Source: Limnephilus marmoratus (Eukaryota; Arthropoda; Insecta; Trichoptera; Limnephilidae). Taken from it: a stretch of 64,000 nt of DNA. The position numbers were made by a program, and so were the translations under genes. The notes under the pieces were generated by a model. The model made no database searches, had not been told where the DNA came from, and saw only the letters and a list, made by a program, of their open reading frames with translations. The stretch lies in NCBI GenBank assembly GCA_917880885.1, contig OU862934.1:30674734-30738733 (forward strand), written 5' to 3'. Below are positions 11,115 to 21,331 of this stretch, piece after piece. Every line of letters begins with the position of its first letter. Within the stretch, counting starts at the first letter, position 1.

Positions 11115-11515
11115 TTTTCATCAAAAAAACAAAAATTTTAACAAAACAAAAAAACGACTTAAAAAAATGCACTAAAAAGTAAAAAAATAATTTCGTATTC
11201 TTCTACAACTTTATAATCAACTTACTTTTTCTAATCATCAATATGTAGGTACGATTGTTACTTTTGGAGTCGGTGTCAGTCAAGGTAGGTTTGTAACTAC
11301 ATGCATAGTTATAGGTGAGATATGCTTGTGTCGCACAAGCGACTTGCTGACACCGACTCCAAAAATAACAATCGTACCTACATATTGATGATTAGAAAAA
11401 GTAAGTTGATTATGAAGTTGTAGAAGAAAACGAAATTATTTTTTTAGTTTTAAGTGAATTTTTTGAAGTCGTTTTGTTGTTTTGTTAAATTTTTTGTTTA
11501 TTTTTTCATTTTTAG
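11115..11515. repeat. Long hairpin: arms of about 165 bp, short loop
   Basis: The left arm, through TTCTACAACTTTATAATCAA and GGTACGATTGTTACTTTTGG to AGTCGGTGTCAG (11275), returns reversed as CTGACACCGACTCCAAAAAT and onward to about 11500. The spacer between arms is only about 60 bp. Transcribed RNA would fold into a long near-perfect stem. It overlaps the left end of the 11145-12012 element, so one may have been inserted next to or within the other. Confidence 0.8.
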
Positions 11516-12012
11516 TGAATCTGATGTACACTAACTAATTTTTTCTGAATATGGGTAAACCTACTAAACGTGCTGCTCATATGAGACAGACATAATTTGA
11601 CCATAACGACGTTAGGGTCAAATTAAGAGATTCGGCCGAGTTTCATTAATTTGTCATGGATTCGATAATCTGAACCTAACCAAACTCTCATCAAATTACC
11701 CTTGAAGTACATCCTTTCCAATCTAAAAAGAATCATCGAAATCGTTTGGCGTGATATTGAGTTATTCGTCCATTTGTCGCGCACATACTTGATGCAAATT
11801 TAAGACTTATATGGTTTTCTCATAGATGCCATTGTCGGAACTAAACCAAATTAAAATGGGACCACACGGGAAGCACCAGCTTTCAAATAAAAAAAGAATC
11901 ATCAGTATCGGTTTACTCAGTCAAAAGTTCTGAGGTAACAAACATAAAAAATTAAAATAAATAAAAAAAAATACAGTCGAATTGAGAACCTCCTCCTTTT
12001 TGAAGTCGTTTA
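11145..12012. mobile_element. Repeat element with CGACTTCAAAAA-type ends
   Basis: The right end reads GAGAACCTCCTCCTTTTTGA then AGTCGTTT. Its reverse complement, starting AAACGACTTCAAAAA, is similar to AAAACGACTTAAAAAAATGC at the left. This motif is familiar from moth and butterfly genomes, but I cannot name the family. No open frame of note lies inside. The boundaries are approximate. Confidence 0.45.
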
Positions 12013-12382
12013 AAAAGAGAAAATCAAGATCATAATATGTATCGATGATCATAAAGGTGTTTGGTATACACAAGTTTCACAGCACAGTAACTCCATACCC
12101 AACTTTGGTTAAGTGTCAATTCAACACGTAACACGAAAACTTAGCCTTGTAAATATTGTAATAAGATTCTACTCGGGTGTTATAATGCTCAGTTAACCTT
12201 TGCAAACTTTCCCTGTGAACATGATGCCGAAATAGCGGCCCTGTTGTAAAACTGAAAGATTTACCAAATACGTTTAATGATTTTTAATTTTTTTTATTTA
12301 GTTTTTTACTGGATGGCTGAATTTTTTGTATGTTGGAAGAAATAAAAGTAATGACGATATTCATTTTATTTTTTTTTATTTT
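12013..12382. other. Unassigned stretch
   Basis: No supported feature between the repeat element and the next family A copy. Confidence 0.35.
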
Positions 12383-12690
12383 AACATTAACTCCACACAG
12401 GTGGCTCCGTGTGGAGCTAATGGTAGAAAATAATTCCCCTCACGGCCTATGTCATCTTTGGGGATGTTATGTTTAGGGTATTTTTAGGAAAGGAAGTTCC
12501 GAGAAGGAAAAGAGTGTTAGGGGTGGGTAGGAATCTGGGGTCAGAGTGTCAAGGAATGACGGATGTATGAATCTATCCCTCCCACTATGCGGCAAGGTGA
12601 TGTTCTGCTGGAGAGGACAAAAGGTATCCCTCCATCAGTCTATCGCGATCCAGCCTGGCACGAAGTTGGTGGGCAGATGCATCCGCCGCC
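12383..12690 (+). repeat. Dispersed repeat family A, copy 4
   Basis: ACTCCACACAGGTGGC, TTCCCCTCACGGCCTATGTC, GGAAAAGAGTGTTAGGGGTG and GGCAGATGCATCCGCCGCC follow family order. The family palindrome (CCACACAGG...CCGTGTGGAGC) is partly duplicated. The copy stops before the CACCCCATGAACCCGGGC part found elsewhere. Confidence 0.65.
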
Positions 12691-12787
12691 AATATCTTTT
12701 TTTTTACATACAAAAGTATACAAAATATAATGGTTATGTTAGGTAAATATATTGTATTTCTTCGTCCTCCTCACTAGGGGTTCCTGT

Positions 12788-13195
12788 CAGTAGCGCAGCG
12801 AGGGGGGGGGGGTGGGGGGGGGGGGTCCACCCCGGGTGCCACCCGACAGGGGGGTGACACTCGACTGTGGAAAAAAAATACGAAGGATATTGTCACCAAA
12901 GTAGTGTACACATGAACACGGTCTGTTATTTATATTTTCATAGCTCTATGGCTTCCCGTGGAGTGCTCCGAATATTGTGTGGCACGGTCTTTTTATAGGC
13001 GAACGTAGCCTATATTTGTGGAGAAATTTTTATCCCTGAAATTCTCTAGCCCCCCCCGGGTTGGACCAATTTTATGAAGTCGAAATTAGCGTTTTGAATT
13101 TCTCAAGTCAACATTAATAGGGGGGGGGGGGGTGACACCACGCCTCGGGGGGGTGACATCCGCCCCGGGTGCCACCCATGCTATCTACGCCACTG
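12788..13195. mobile_element. Non-autonomous hAT element
   Basis: The ends are CAGTAGCGCAGC and, reversed, CAGTGGCGTAGA. Immediately outside lies a perfect 8-bp direct duplication GTTCCTGT (12780-12787 and 13196-13203), the hallmark of hAT insertion. The interior is rich in G and C runs (GGGGGGTGACA and CCCCGGGTGCCACCC near both ends) and encodes nothing. A hAT transposase acting in trans would have moved it. Confidence 0.92.
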
Positions 13196-13204
13196 GTTCC
13201 TGTA

Positions 13205-13515
13205 CCGAGGCGCACCAAAATTGTTTAATTACAGTTTATTTGTCTTCTATGTCGTTTTGAATGTCTTCACTAGAGTTTTTTCGTTGACCTCTTTTAGCCA
13301 TGTTTTTATTCTTGATTTGTACTCATTAATTTTTTTTATAAGTTTTATGTCTTGGGAAAGAATATTATGGAGTTTTGTTGCAAAATAAGTGTAGTTTCTT
13401 TGTCCGAATGTGGTTTTATAACTTGGTATGTATTTTGTGTCATTTTTATTCGATCTAGTGTGATGGATACGCGGTCTAGTAGAGGATTCAGTATTTTTGT
13501 ATAGCTTCATTAATA
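13205..13515 (-). pseudogene. Non-LTR retrotransposon C-terminal fragment
   Basis: An 87-residue frame carries R-rich IHHTRSN followed by FGQRNYTYFATKLHN, a short helix and RIKTWLKE. This is the usual ending of Jockey/CR1-type reverse transcriptase proteins (..FG.R...Y...KLWN.LP...K..LK..L). The catalytic part is absent, so this is a 5'-truncated insertion. Confidence 0.55.
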
Positions 13516-13603
13516 TTTTTTTGGTTATTATATTTGTTGTACATTTGGTACGTCAAAGCTATTGAAAATTTCTTGAAAATCTGGACAAAAAAGTCACCCT
13601 ATT

Positions 13604-13738
13604 AACCCCTGCTAAGTCACCAAACCCCTGCTAAGCGAACCACTTGGGGTGACCTATGGCAGAGGTGTTGGTTATCCAATAAAGGTTCCTGGGGCAGCGG
13701 TACCCATTCCCGCCTACTAAATTGAATATAATAACTTT
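13604..13738 (+). repeat. Dispersed repeat family A, copy 5 (end part)
   Basis: AACCACTTGGGGTGACCTAT, GCAGAGGTGTTGGTTATCCA and GGGGCAGCGGTACCCATTCC followed by an AAATTGAA end match the GC-rich terminus of the family. The rest of the unit is missing. Confidence 0.65.
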
Positions 13739-13849
13739 CGAAGGTTATACCCCTCATTGTAAAATTAATAATTGAAGAAGAAAAGAAAAAATAATATTAA
13801 TAAATCTAAACAAAACATGAAACAGAACAAGACATGGAAATGAAAAGAA

Positions 13850-14000
13850 AACAGAGTGTGCGATTCACACGCGGTAGAATTGCCTTCAGAAAACTAAAGT
13901 GGACAAGAGAAGGGAGGCTACGAAACACCGCTCAAAGAGGAGATCAATAGGCTACGAAGCACCGCAAAAAGATCGCAAGCAGGATCTCTGTCTTTCCGTG
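13850..14000 (+). repeat. Dispersed repeat family C, copy 3
   Basis: ACAGAGTGTGCGATTCACAC, CAGAAAACTAAAGTGGACA and GGCTACGAAACACCGC match the copies near 3.19 and 10.27 kb. The GGCTACGAAGCACCGC block occurs twice here. Confidence 0.55.
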
Positions 14001-14189
14001 ACAACGACACAACCAACTCAGCCGTTGGTATGTAATTGTTTTACGTCATTATTGTTGATCTCATATTTCAAATTCAGATTTAAGTATATTGTCTTCGACT
14101 GCTTTTTCCCATATTTTGGCTGCTATCTTTTTGAAATTGTAAGTTATCGATGAAATGTTATATTATGAAAACAATGTGCAATATAGTTG

Positions 14190-14855
14190 CGAATTATGAA
14201 TATTTGGAGCAGGTGGATGAGTTTGTGTACTTGGTAAGTATGTTTACGAGAAATGGAAAGGCTGACAAGAGATATCGAAAGAAGGGTAAATGCAGGCAAC
14301 TCTATTAATGGAGAAAAAACTGTCCAAAGAAGCGAAGTTAGCCGTCCATAATGAAGTGCTGGTACCTACCCTGATGTATGGCAGTGAGGGAACTGGCAGA
14401 GGAAGGATGAAAGTAGACCGAATGCTGTATAAATGAGATCCCAGAGGCGTATGTGTGGTAAAACCATGTATGATCGTGTGAGAAATGTGGAGATCCGCGA
14501 AGAATGCAAGGATAATCTAAGCGTAATGAGTAAGATTAAGAAAGAGACGCTCAGATGGTTTGGGCGTGTAGAGCGAATGAACGAGGAAAGAGGAGTGTTA
14601 GGCGAATATATGACGCAAATGTTAATGGTAGAAGAAGTCGGGGACGCCCGAGGAAGACATGGCACGACCGAGTGAATCATATTCTTGAGTCGGGAATCCA
14701 TGTGAAGAGTAGGAATAATAGAAGAGCATGTATGAGACGATGTATGAATGTGAACGAGGCAAGGAGCGTGTGCCAAGGACGAGTGGTTTGGCGGTCCGTC
14801 CTCTCTGCCTACCCTGTGGGGAAACGGCGTGATGGTTAGTTAGTTAGTTAGTTAT
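14190..14855 (+). pseudogene. Non-LTR retrotransposon 3' part (RTE-like group)
   Basis: Translations in shifting frames give EQVDEFVYLVSMFTRNGKAD, then the QRRMCGKTMYDRVRN and IKKETLRWFGRVERMNEERG blocks, then RGRPRKTWHDRV. This is the C-terminal region after the reverse transcriptase core, known from RTE-type elements. Two frameshifts and stops disable it. The 3' end is a GTTA microsatellite (14835-14852), the sort of short tandem tail seen on RTE-like elements. Related fragments lie at 37745-37900 and 42195-42950. Confidence 0.75.
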
Positions 14856-15054
14856 CTTTTAATTTTTTGTTTGTTGTTCTGTTTCATATTTCGTTTATCG
14901 TATTATCTTCTTCCTCTAAGATTTATAATATATGTATATATTTTTTTAAATATAAATTAACTTAACACAAGAGCAAAAAAATCACCATAAAATATTAACA
15001 ACTGAACTTGAAACTGTCCCAAGAAAAAAACTTATTGCTAATTTTATTTTCTGA

Positions 15055-15430
15055 ATGATTTTAGATTTTCACGGCAAAAATATAATTAGTGATTTATTTT
15101 TGGGTTATTATGCTGTTTTGCGCTACCTCCTCTTGTATCCAACATTTCGGAAGGCTTTATTACAGTGTCCATCATCGGAGTAATATTAACTTTTCTTTAT
15201 GAAAACGCTCCTAAATTGCTCAAATTCAAATAAAATTATGATTTTCGTTATTTGTTTTGGGGTGTTATGCGGTGTTGCGCTACCTCCTTCTTTAGCCAAC
15301 GCTTCGGACATCGTTGCAGTGGCAACGGACGTCGGCCGGATCTGCCCTGATGATGGACAACACGGCATAACACCCCAAAAACAAATAAAGAAAAATGCTT
15401 TTGGCCGTGAAAATCTTAAAACTTATCCAA
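15055..15430 (+). repeat. Dispersed repeat family D, copy 2, with foldback
   Basis: Two tandem versions of GGTGTTATGCGGTGTTGCGC then TACCTCC occur (near 15115 and 15258). The second is mirrored by CAACACGGCATAACACCCC at 15359-15377 and TTTGGCCGTGAAAATCTTAA near 15400, so the unit can fold back. Open frames here are shadows of the repeat. Confidence 0.6.
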
Positions 15431-15988
15431 AATTATGATTGTTTTGTGAAAGTGAAATGATTATTTATTGACTTAGTTTAATGATCCGTACAATGACTTC
15501 AAGTCGGAAGGTCGTGGGTTTGATTCATTATATAAAAATATATCTGTGGTGATTTGGTAAAGGGCGAATAGTCAATAAAAATAGAATTGGAGTTAAGTGT
15601 GCGAATCGAAACGTCGTTTGTATTTTTTCCTGCGTAACAAGACGAGTTTTGTCAGAAAAAATGAGAAAAAACCCACGTAGAAGAATAGCAGGTATTATGT
15701 TAAATTGATTATTTATTATTATTGAGGTATGTTGTTTTTGTAACTATATTCCATGTAGTGGGACACATCTACTACTTTTGAGAAAGTATTGTCAACTGTG
15801 TTACATAAAAGTACTTGTAACAAGGTGTGTGCACCCTCTTATATACACTCTTTATGGTTTCGGTGTGTGGCACCTCTAGTGCTTGCCCAATGACATTTGG
15901 GCATTGGTAATATTGCAAGCCCTGCAATATTTTGGAATGCAACAGTTGTTGGTCCTGTATAAATTTAAATCAGAAGATTTAAAAATGA
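15431..15988. other. Unassigned stretch
   Basis: No gene or clear repeat recognised. Confidence 0.35.
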
Positions 15989-16736
15989 TCTTATATATAA
16001 AAATGAATCGCTGAATATGTTGCTAAGCGCAAATCTCAAGAGCAGCTGAACCGATTTCGCTAATTCTTTTTTTAGAATATTCCTTGAGGTACGAGGATGA
16101 TTCTTACGGAGAGAAACATTAAGAAAGTTGCGCAGAAAATTGGATAATTTTAGAAAACCTAACGACTGTCGCACGTTTGACAGTTCCCGTGTTTGAGAAT
16201 GACATTTTGCAAAACAATTGTATTTTTAAAAATCTTTAAGTTGATAAATTTATTTAAAGTAGGAACTCCCCTAATAGTTTGAATCAAATCAGGAATTTTG
16301 GATAATTTAAATAAGTACCAAATTTAATATACGTGAAAAATGGAAATTTGAATAAAAATTGTAAAAGGTGACATGCGGGCTGTTTAAAAACTCAATGTAC
16401 TGGGATTGAATATATCCGGGAGGAGGGTTGGCGGGACGAGGGAACGGGAAAGCGAAGAGGGAAGGCGGGGAAGGTGGAAGGGGAATGCGGGAGGGGAAGG
16501 GGACGTGTGAGGGGGGAGGGGAACTCGGGAGGCGGTTCGCGGGACGGGGGAAGGGGGGGGGGGGGAGTGGAGTGGGGAGAGGGAAGGTAGAGGTGACGGA
16601 GTGGGAACGCGAGAGTGGAAGACGACGCAGGAGAAGAAGAAGAGGCGGAAGGGGAACGGGACGAATGGGAAAGGAAACTCCGGGAAAAACAATTTCTTTA
16701 TTAAATGTCATAGCAACGCATGCCGGGACTAGCTAG
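15989..16736 (+). mobile_element. Non-autonomous Helitron, complete ends
   Basis: It starts TCTTATATATAAAAATGAAT after an A and ends GCAACGCATGCCGGGACTAG then CTAG before a T. A purine-rich tract (16428-16650) precedes the 3' end, with TGGGAAAGG and AAACAATTTCTTTATTAAAT between. The 3' GCATGCCGGG palindrome can form the small hairpin typical of Helitron termini. No helicase is encoded. Confidence 0.82.
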
Positions 16737-17004
16737 TAATATAATAAAATTATTATTAAAATTATTCAAGCCAATCACTTCAATTATCTCAACCAAACGT
16801 ATGTTGACAAACTCTCGTCAAACAAATAGTATAGTCGAGTATTGGAGAGTTGAGCGCAGAAATAAAAGGATTTATGCTTGCCATTCAAGATAGAGTCATT
16901 AATACTAAAATTTATAATAGGAAGCATATAATTTTTTTTATTTTTTTTTTCTAAATATAAATCAAATTGATGATTTATGAAGAAAATGTTTGGCTTTTCC
17001 GGAA
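16737..17004. other. Unassigned AT-rich spacer
   Basis: No feature recognised between the Helitron and the non-LTR relic. Confidence 0.3.
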
Positions 17005-18225
17005 ACTATAGAATATATTATATCGGGATGTTCTGTATTAGCGCCGTCCGAGTATACATTTAGGCAAAATCAGGTTTTAAAAAGAATCCACCAAAGTTTG
17101 CTAATTAAACATAACTTGATTGACTGCCGTATTATAGTACCATATTATGAATATGTACCAAATTAATTTTTAGAAAATGAAGTTTATAAAATATATTATG
17201 ATAAAACTATACCAACAGACAGAACAATTAGTCATAATAGACCAGATATAGTTTTACATGACAAAATTAAAAAAAATAACTTATATCATTGATGTAGCTA
17301 TTCCAAATTCCTGTAATATTCAAAAATCTGTTTCTGAAAAAATAAGAAAATATACAGATTAAAGAAATGAGATTCAAAGAATTTGGCATTCTCAGACTAT
17401 AAAAATATTACCATTTGTTATTTCGGCTACTGGCATTATACCTAGCTCTCTCATTCAAAATTTAGACATATTAGATTTGTCAAAGAATTTATTTATAAAA
17501 ATGCAAAAATCAGTAATTTTAAATAAATGTAGGAAAACAAAAGATTTTTTAAATATTTATATTGAGGGATCAGTAGGATTTATAGGTCCAATTAGGAGTT
17601 CCACAGAGCCGAACCCTCTGACATGAATCTATCTGGATTCGGTGAATTATTTTCCAATTTGGTCTCTGGTAGGTTGACATGTTGTTCTTGTATTGTTTTG
17701 TATTTATAATATTTATACAACGTGTCCGGAAACTCGTAGTACAAGCGGGAAACTGGTGAATCTACATCATGTAGAGAACCCAAAAAAACTTTTTTTTTTC
17801 GATCTGAGCATTTCGATTTTAATATAATTTTTTTTCTATTTTTCCATTTTTTCGGCAACTAAAGGGTTAAGAATTTTTTTGAGCCCGGTTTCCCTTCGAT
17901 ACATTTTATAAGACATTACACAGCTGAAATCAACCCCCTAGTGAATTTTTTTTTCAAATTTAACCAAAAAAATTCCAACTTCGGACCCGATTTACTCGAA
18001 AACGAAAGCTCAAATCAAAAAAGTTATATCACAAATCGACTCCGTATGTGATGTAGATTTACCAGTTTTCCGCTTGTACTACGAGTTTCCGGACACCGTG
18101 TATAGTGCAATTGCATAGCGTGGATTGACTAGATGATCATTTTGGGAAATGTGTGAAAGGGTTTAGTGTTTCCTATGGGGAAAATTTAACCTGGACATTT
18201 AAATCTGATGCCGTAAATGTTTATT
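17005..18225 (+). pseudogene. Non-LTR retrotransposon C-terminal relic, copy 1, interrupted by a MITE
   Basis: The translation shows SGCSVLAPSEYTFRQN, the IHQSLLIKHN block, then TIPTDRTISHNRPDIVLHDK, IDVAIPNSCNIQKSVSEKIR and ILPFVISATGIIPSSL. This is the conserved C-terminal domain of a widespread insect non-LTR family, after the RT core. In-frame stops (for example after IRKYTD) and a frameshift disable it. The presumed 3' untranslated part continues to about 17717, is split by the MITE at 17718-18100, and resumes to about 18225. A second copy at 44092-44575 lacks the MITE. Exact clade is uncertain. Confidence 0.7.
17718..18100. mobile_element. MITE, TA target, with long inverted repeats
   Basis: About 50-bp inverted ends contain GTGTCCGGAAACTCGTAGTA and CTACATCA at their inner limit. 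TA flanks both sides (17716-17717 and 18101-18102). The related repeat copy near 44455 reads continuously through the site with a single TA, which directly shows the insertion and its TA duplication. The loop is not coding. Termini suggest the Tc1/mariner superfamily. Confidence 0.9.
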
Positions 18226-18299
18226 CCGGTATGTGGGGAGAATAGTGCAATCCCACACATTCCGTATGGATTATAATACTTAATGTTCAAAATATTTAA

Positions 18300-18757
18300 C
18301 CCGGCATCAATGACGTGAAAATAATGACGCGGTCAATGACGTCGGGTAACCGTGACCTGAATTTTATCGATGGGTTGTACCAAAACTGAAAGAGTTATCT
18401 TGATTTTGAAAATTATTTATTATTTATGGGTTCTTTGCTGATAAAAAAATATTAATAGATAATACCAGTATATTTTATAAACCAACTTTTTATTATCTTA
18501 GTAAGAAACACATGCAAAATCAACTATGAAAAAATAACTGTAGAATTTCATTACAACTATTGGTCATATTAACCCGTTTTCCTCATATATCTCCTTCCGC
18601 AAGCGGCGTCGCACTGAGCACGCCGGCGCGCGGTGCGGGTAGAAGGGGGTTGTATCTCCAGTTACTCAAGCGCTCAAGTCGAACGGTTGACGGGTAAAAA
18701 AATATGGCCGTTTTAAATCGCCTCGGGTCATTGGGACCCAGCGTCATCGACGCCGGG
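18300..18757. mobile_element. piggyBac-type MITE, TTAA target
   Basis: The element begins CCCGGCATCAATGACG and ends CGTCATCGACGCCGGG, imperfect inverted repeats. TTAA lies directly outside both ends (18296-18299 and 18758-18761), the invariant piggyBac target. The interior is GC-richer than the surroundings (GCGGCGTCGCACTGAGC region) and has no transposase. Confidence 0.85.
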
Positions 18758-18899
18758 TTAAAGAGAAAAAATAAATAAGAAAAGCAAATAAACATGATTA
18801 GAAATGCATGAAACAAAGGTAATAATAAAATAAATAAGAAGATAGTAGTAATTATTGGCTTTTAGTATTCTGTAACCACATTAGGAGCCAGTATTTTTC

Positions 18900-19200
18900 T
18901 CTAGTGTGCATCAATGCTGGATGATGGACTTAGGCGGGCTTCCATGACTAAGATATTACCAGAACTGCATATCCAGCTGGTGATTCTTTGTGTAACAGCC
19001 GAGAGCTCAGGGCGGTCCTCTCGACCGCAACACGACGGACCCTTTTTGAAGATCGCTACGATCGTAATTGTGATTTTGGACGTCATACTCGCCATCTTGG
19101 GAGCTGACTGGAAGTCATCCTGGAGGGATGATTGGCATCGAGAATCATAATCTTTTCCTGTTTCTGTGGGGTCCTTATGGCTGGGAGCCATTTCTCTGGA
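18900..19200. other. GC-richer island, unrecognised
   Basis: This 300-bp patch is visibly richer in G and C than its flanks and is open in both directions (78 codons forward from 18914, 96 codons reverse from 19191). Neither product resembles a family I know. It could be a fragment of another transposon or a captured exon. No splice or promoter signals support a gene. Confidence 0.25.
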
Positions 19201-19524
19201 GTACTGCCCTTCTCACGATGTGAGATTCGTTTCACAAAAAAAGATTTCATCATGCGTCATTTCAACTTACCACGGTATAAAAATAAACTATTTAAACCTA
19301 AGCAAGCCCATGCCAGACAGCCTTATTTTCAGGATGTCATTTTTGTTTTAATATTTTTGTTTTTGTATTTAAAATACCTTCTTTTCTTCAAAATCATTAA
19401 CCTACTCCTCGCATCTGACATGTGAGTCATTGCTCATAAATAATTTACCTTGTACATTGTTGCCACCTCATCCCAGGTAACAACTGTATGTAATCTATTT
19501 AATAGGCACAAGCGAGAGTCTTTA
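19201..19524. other. Unassigned stretch
   Basis: No supported feature. Confidence 0.3.
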
Positions 19525-19921
19525 AGCCTCGATGACAAACGGCGAGTTTACAAGCTACTATCTGGGAAATTCGCTATCTGTTAGTAAACTCGCCCAGCGT
19601 CAACGTGTTACTTGCTAACTAGCAGCGACTAGCAGATTGTTGACAATCTACGAAAAAAAGTTGAAAGGTCGTCAACTTTACTCGCCTACACGCTTGCTCC
19701 GCTTGCTCGTGATTGGTTCATTTATGTTTCCAACATGGCTTCCGATAAACAGCTGATTTCGACTGTCAAACATCTGAAGAATAAGTTCACGTTATTCTTG
19801 TTACTGGCGCTAGCAGCGGCTTCACAGTTTTGTGTGTCATCATGACAATCTCACTCGCCGATTTACCCGCTTTTAAAACTTATTAGATAGTAGTTTGTAA
19901 CTCGCCGTGTGTCATCGAGGC
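19525..19921. mobile_element. MITE with 39-bp inverted repeats (copy 2)
   Basis: The same element as 4133-4553: starts AGCCTCGATGACAAACGGCG, ends GTGTGTCATCGAGGC, and shares the interior (GATTGTTGACAATCTACGAA, CGCCTACACGCTTGCTCCGC, AACATGGCTTCCGATAAACA). It is about 24 bp shorter because of small deletions. A clear 3-bp duplication is not retained at this site. Confidence 0.85.
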
Positions 19922-21331
19922 AAAAATGACACAGTCCTGATATTGTTGTTGCATTAAAAAGAATTTTAGATTGAGTACGAGTAGTTCTTGTTGGTATACG
20001 GAAGGTAATTAAGCCTGATAAATCGGGACTGTCGTGGATATTTATGGGACAGTCTATAATACCATTAACAAATTTTGGAAATAAAATAATATTTAAAGGT
20101 ATTTCTGTAACTATTATATCGTTTAAGTGGCCATAACCAAAATTCGGGCTGCAATTTATTTGATATAGTTATTCATTTAAACTGTTACGACGACAGGCCG
20201 GATTCGGAATTGCCATAAAGGTTATAATATAATAGGATTTTGGAAAAGGGCGTCGTTACTGTTTTATACCTAATAACAGATAGACGGTGGCCACCCATCA
20301 ATGTATCCATTTTCATTTTGCAAACTTACGAAAATCGACACCTGTTTCAAGTTAATATTGATTCATACTCTACTAGATTGGCCCAACAGTAGAAATTATA
20401 AAATCAGAAAGGTAGACTTTTTTTTGCTTATAGCACATCAGGGGTAATTTATAATATAAAAAAAAAAAAAAAATAATTTTATTTTTTTCAATCTTCGCAA
20501 ATTCACTTTGCGGCGTCATTTTTAGTTTAATGAAAACAAACTTTGTAAATCATAACTGTAAGAGCGTGTAAATAGCCCCTGACACGAGGGAATGACTACC
20601 CTATGTAAATTAAAGAAAGTTGAAATCTTCCCTATGTGACACAAAACAGTCTACACAGCAATTCCAAAATCCTAAGTGAAAACAGAACAATACTCACTCA
20701 GAGAATGCAGCTCTTGTACGACGTCCAGCACAAAACGACACTAGTTTTCATTAAAAATATCGATTTCTGCCAAGGCGGTATTGCATAATCTCAACAGATG
20801 TTTTGCACAGCACGGAAGTTTCAACAATGAATATAAATTTGCATATTAATAATACGTGCCAAATCTTAGGTACAAGAATAATTCAATTATTGGGTGAATT
20901 ATTTGATAATGACTGACTAGGAGTGACATCTCTTGGCTTTCACTAACACTCACGTCGGAAGTAATTGCCTGCTTCACAGAGGTAAGAAAATGCATGAATA
21001 CACCGAATTTCAATGTCACATAGGTAAATTCAATATAATACAAAAACCATAGATGAAGCCCTCATGGTCCCATAGCATAAACTATTAATTTAAAAGAAAT
21101 TAATGCCCAAATGGATTTAAATATATTTACGGCGCGTATCCAATAACTATTTAATCAAAATTATCCACGTGTTTTGAAACCAAAGGTTTCTTCGTTAGGA
21201 TAATATTAACAGTAATAAAAATAACAAAAGACAAACAAGTATTGACAAGAATACTTTAAAATATCATAAAAAACAATTATATAAAATGAAATGTAAAAAT
21301 TATTTTACAATATTTAAAAATTTCCTTTGTA
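19922..21331. other. Unassigned 1.4-kb AT-rich stretch
   Basis: No gene or named repeat recognised. It contains a poly-A run at 20458-20474 and short non-conserved frames only. Confidence 0.4.

Noticed and set aside
14366..14776. 136-codon - strand frame
   Set aside because: It is antisense to the LINE C-terminal coding at 14190-14855, whose protein is recognisable on the + strand.
16307..16736. Proline/serine-rich (-) and Gly/Arg-rich (+) frames
   Set aside because: They are shadows of the G/A-rich tract of a Helitron; the same kind of frames appear at 37079-37417.
18914..19191. A host gene exon in the GC-richer island
   Set aside because: Both strands are open, no domain is recognisable, and no convincing splice sites or continuation were found; kept only as an unassigned island.
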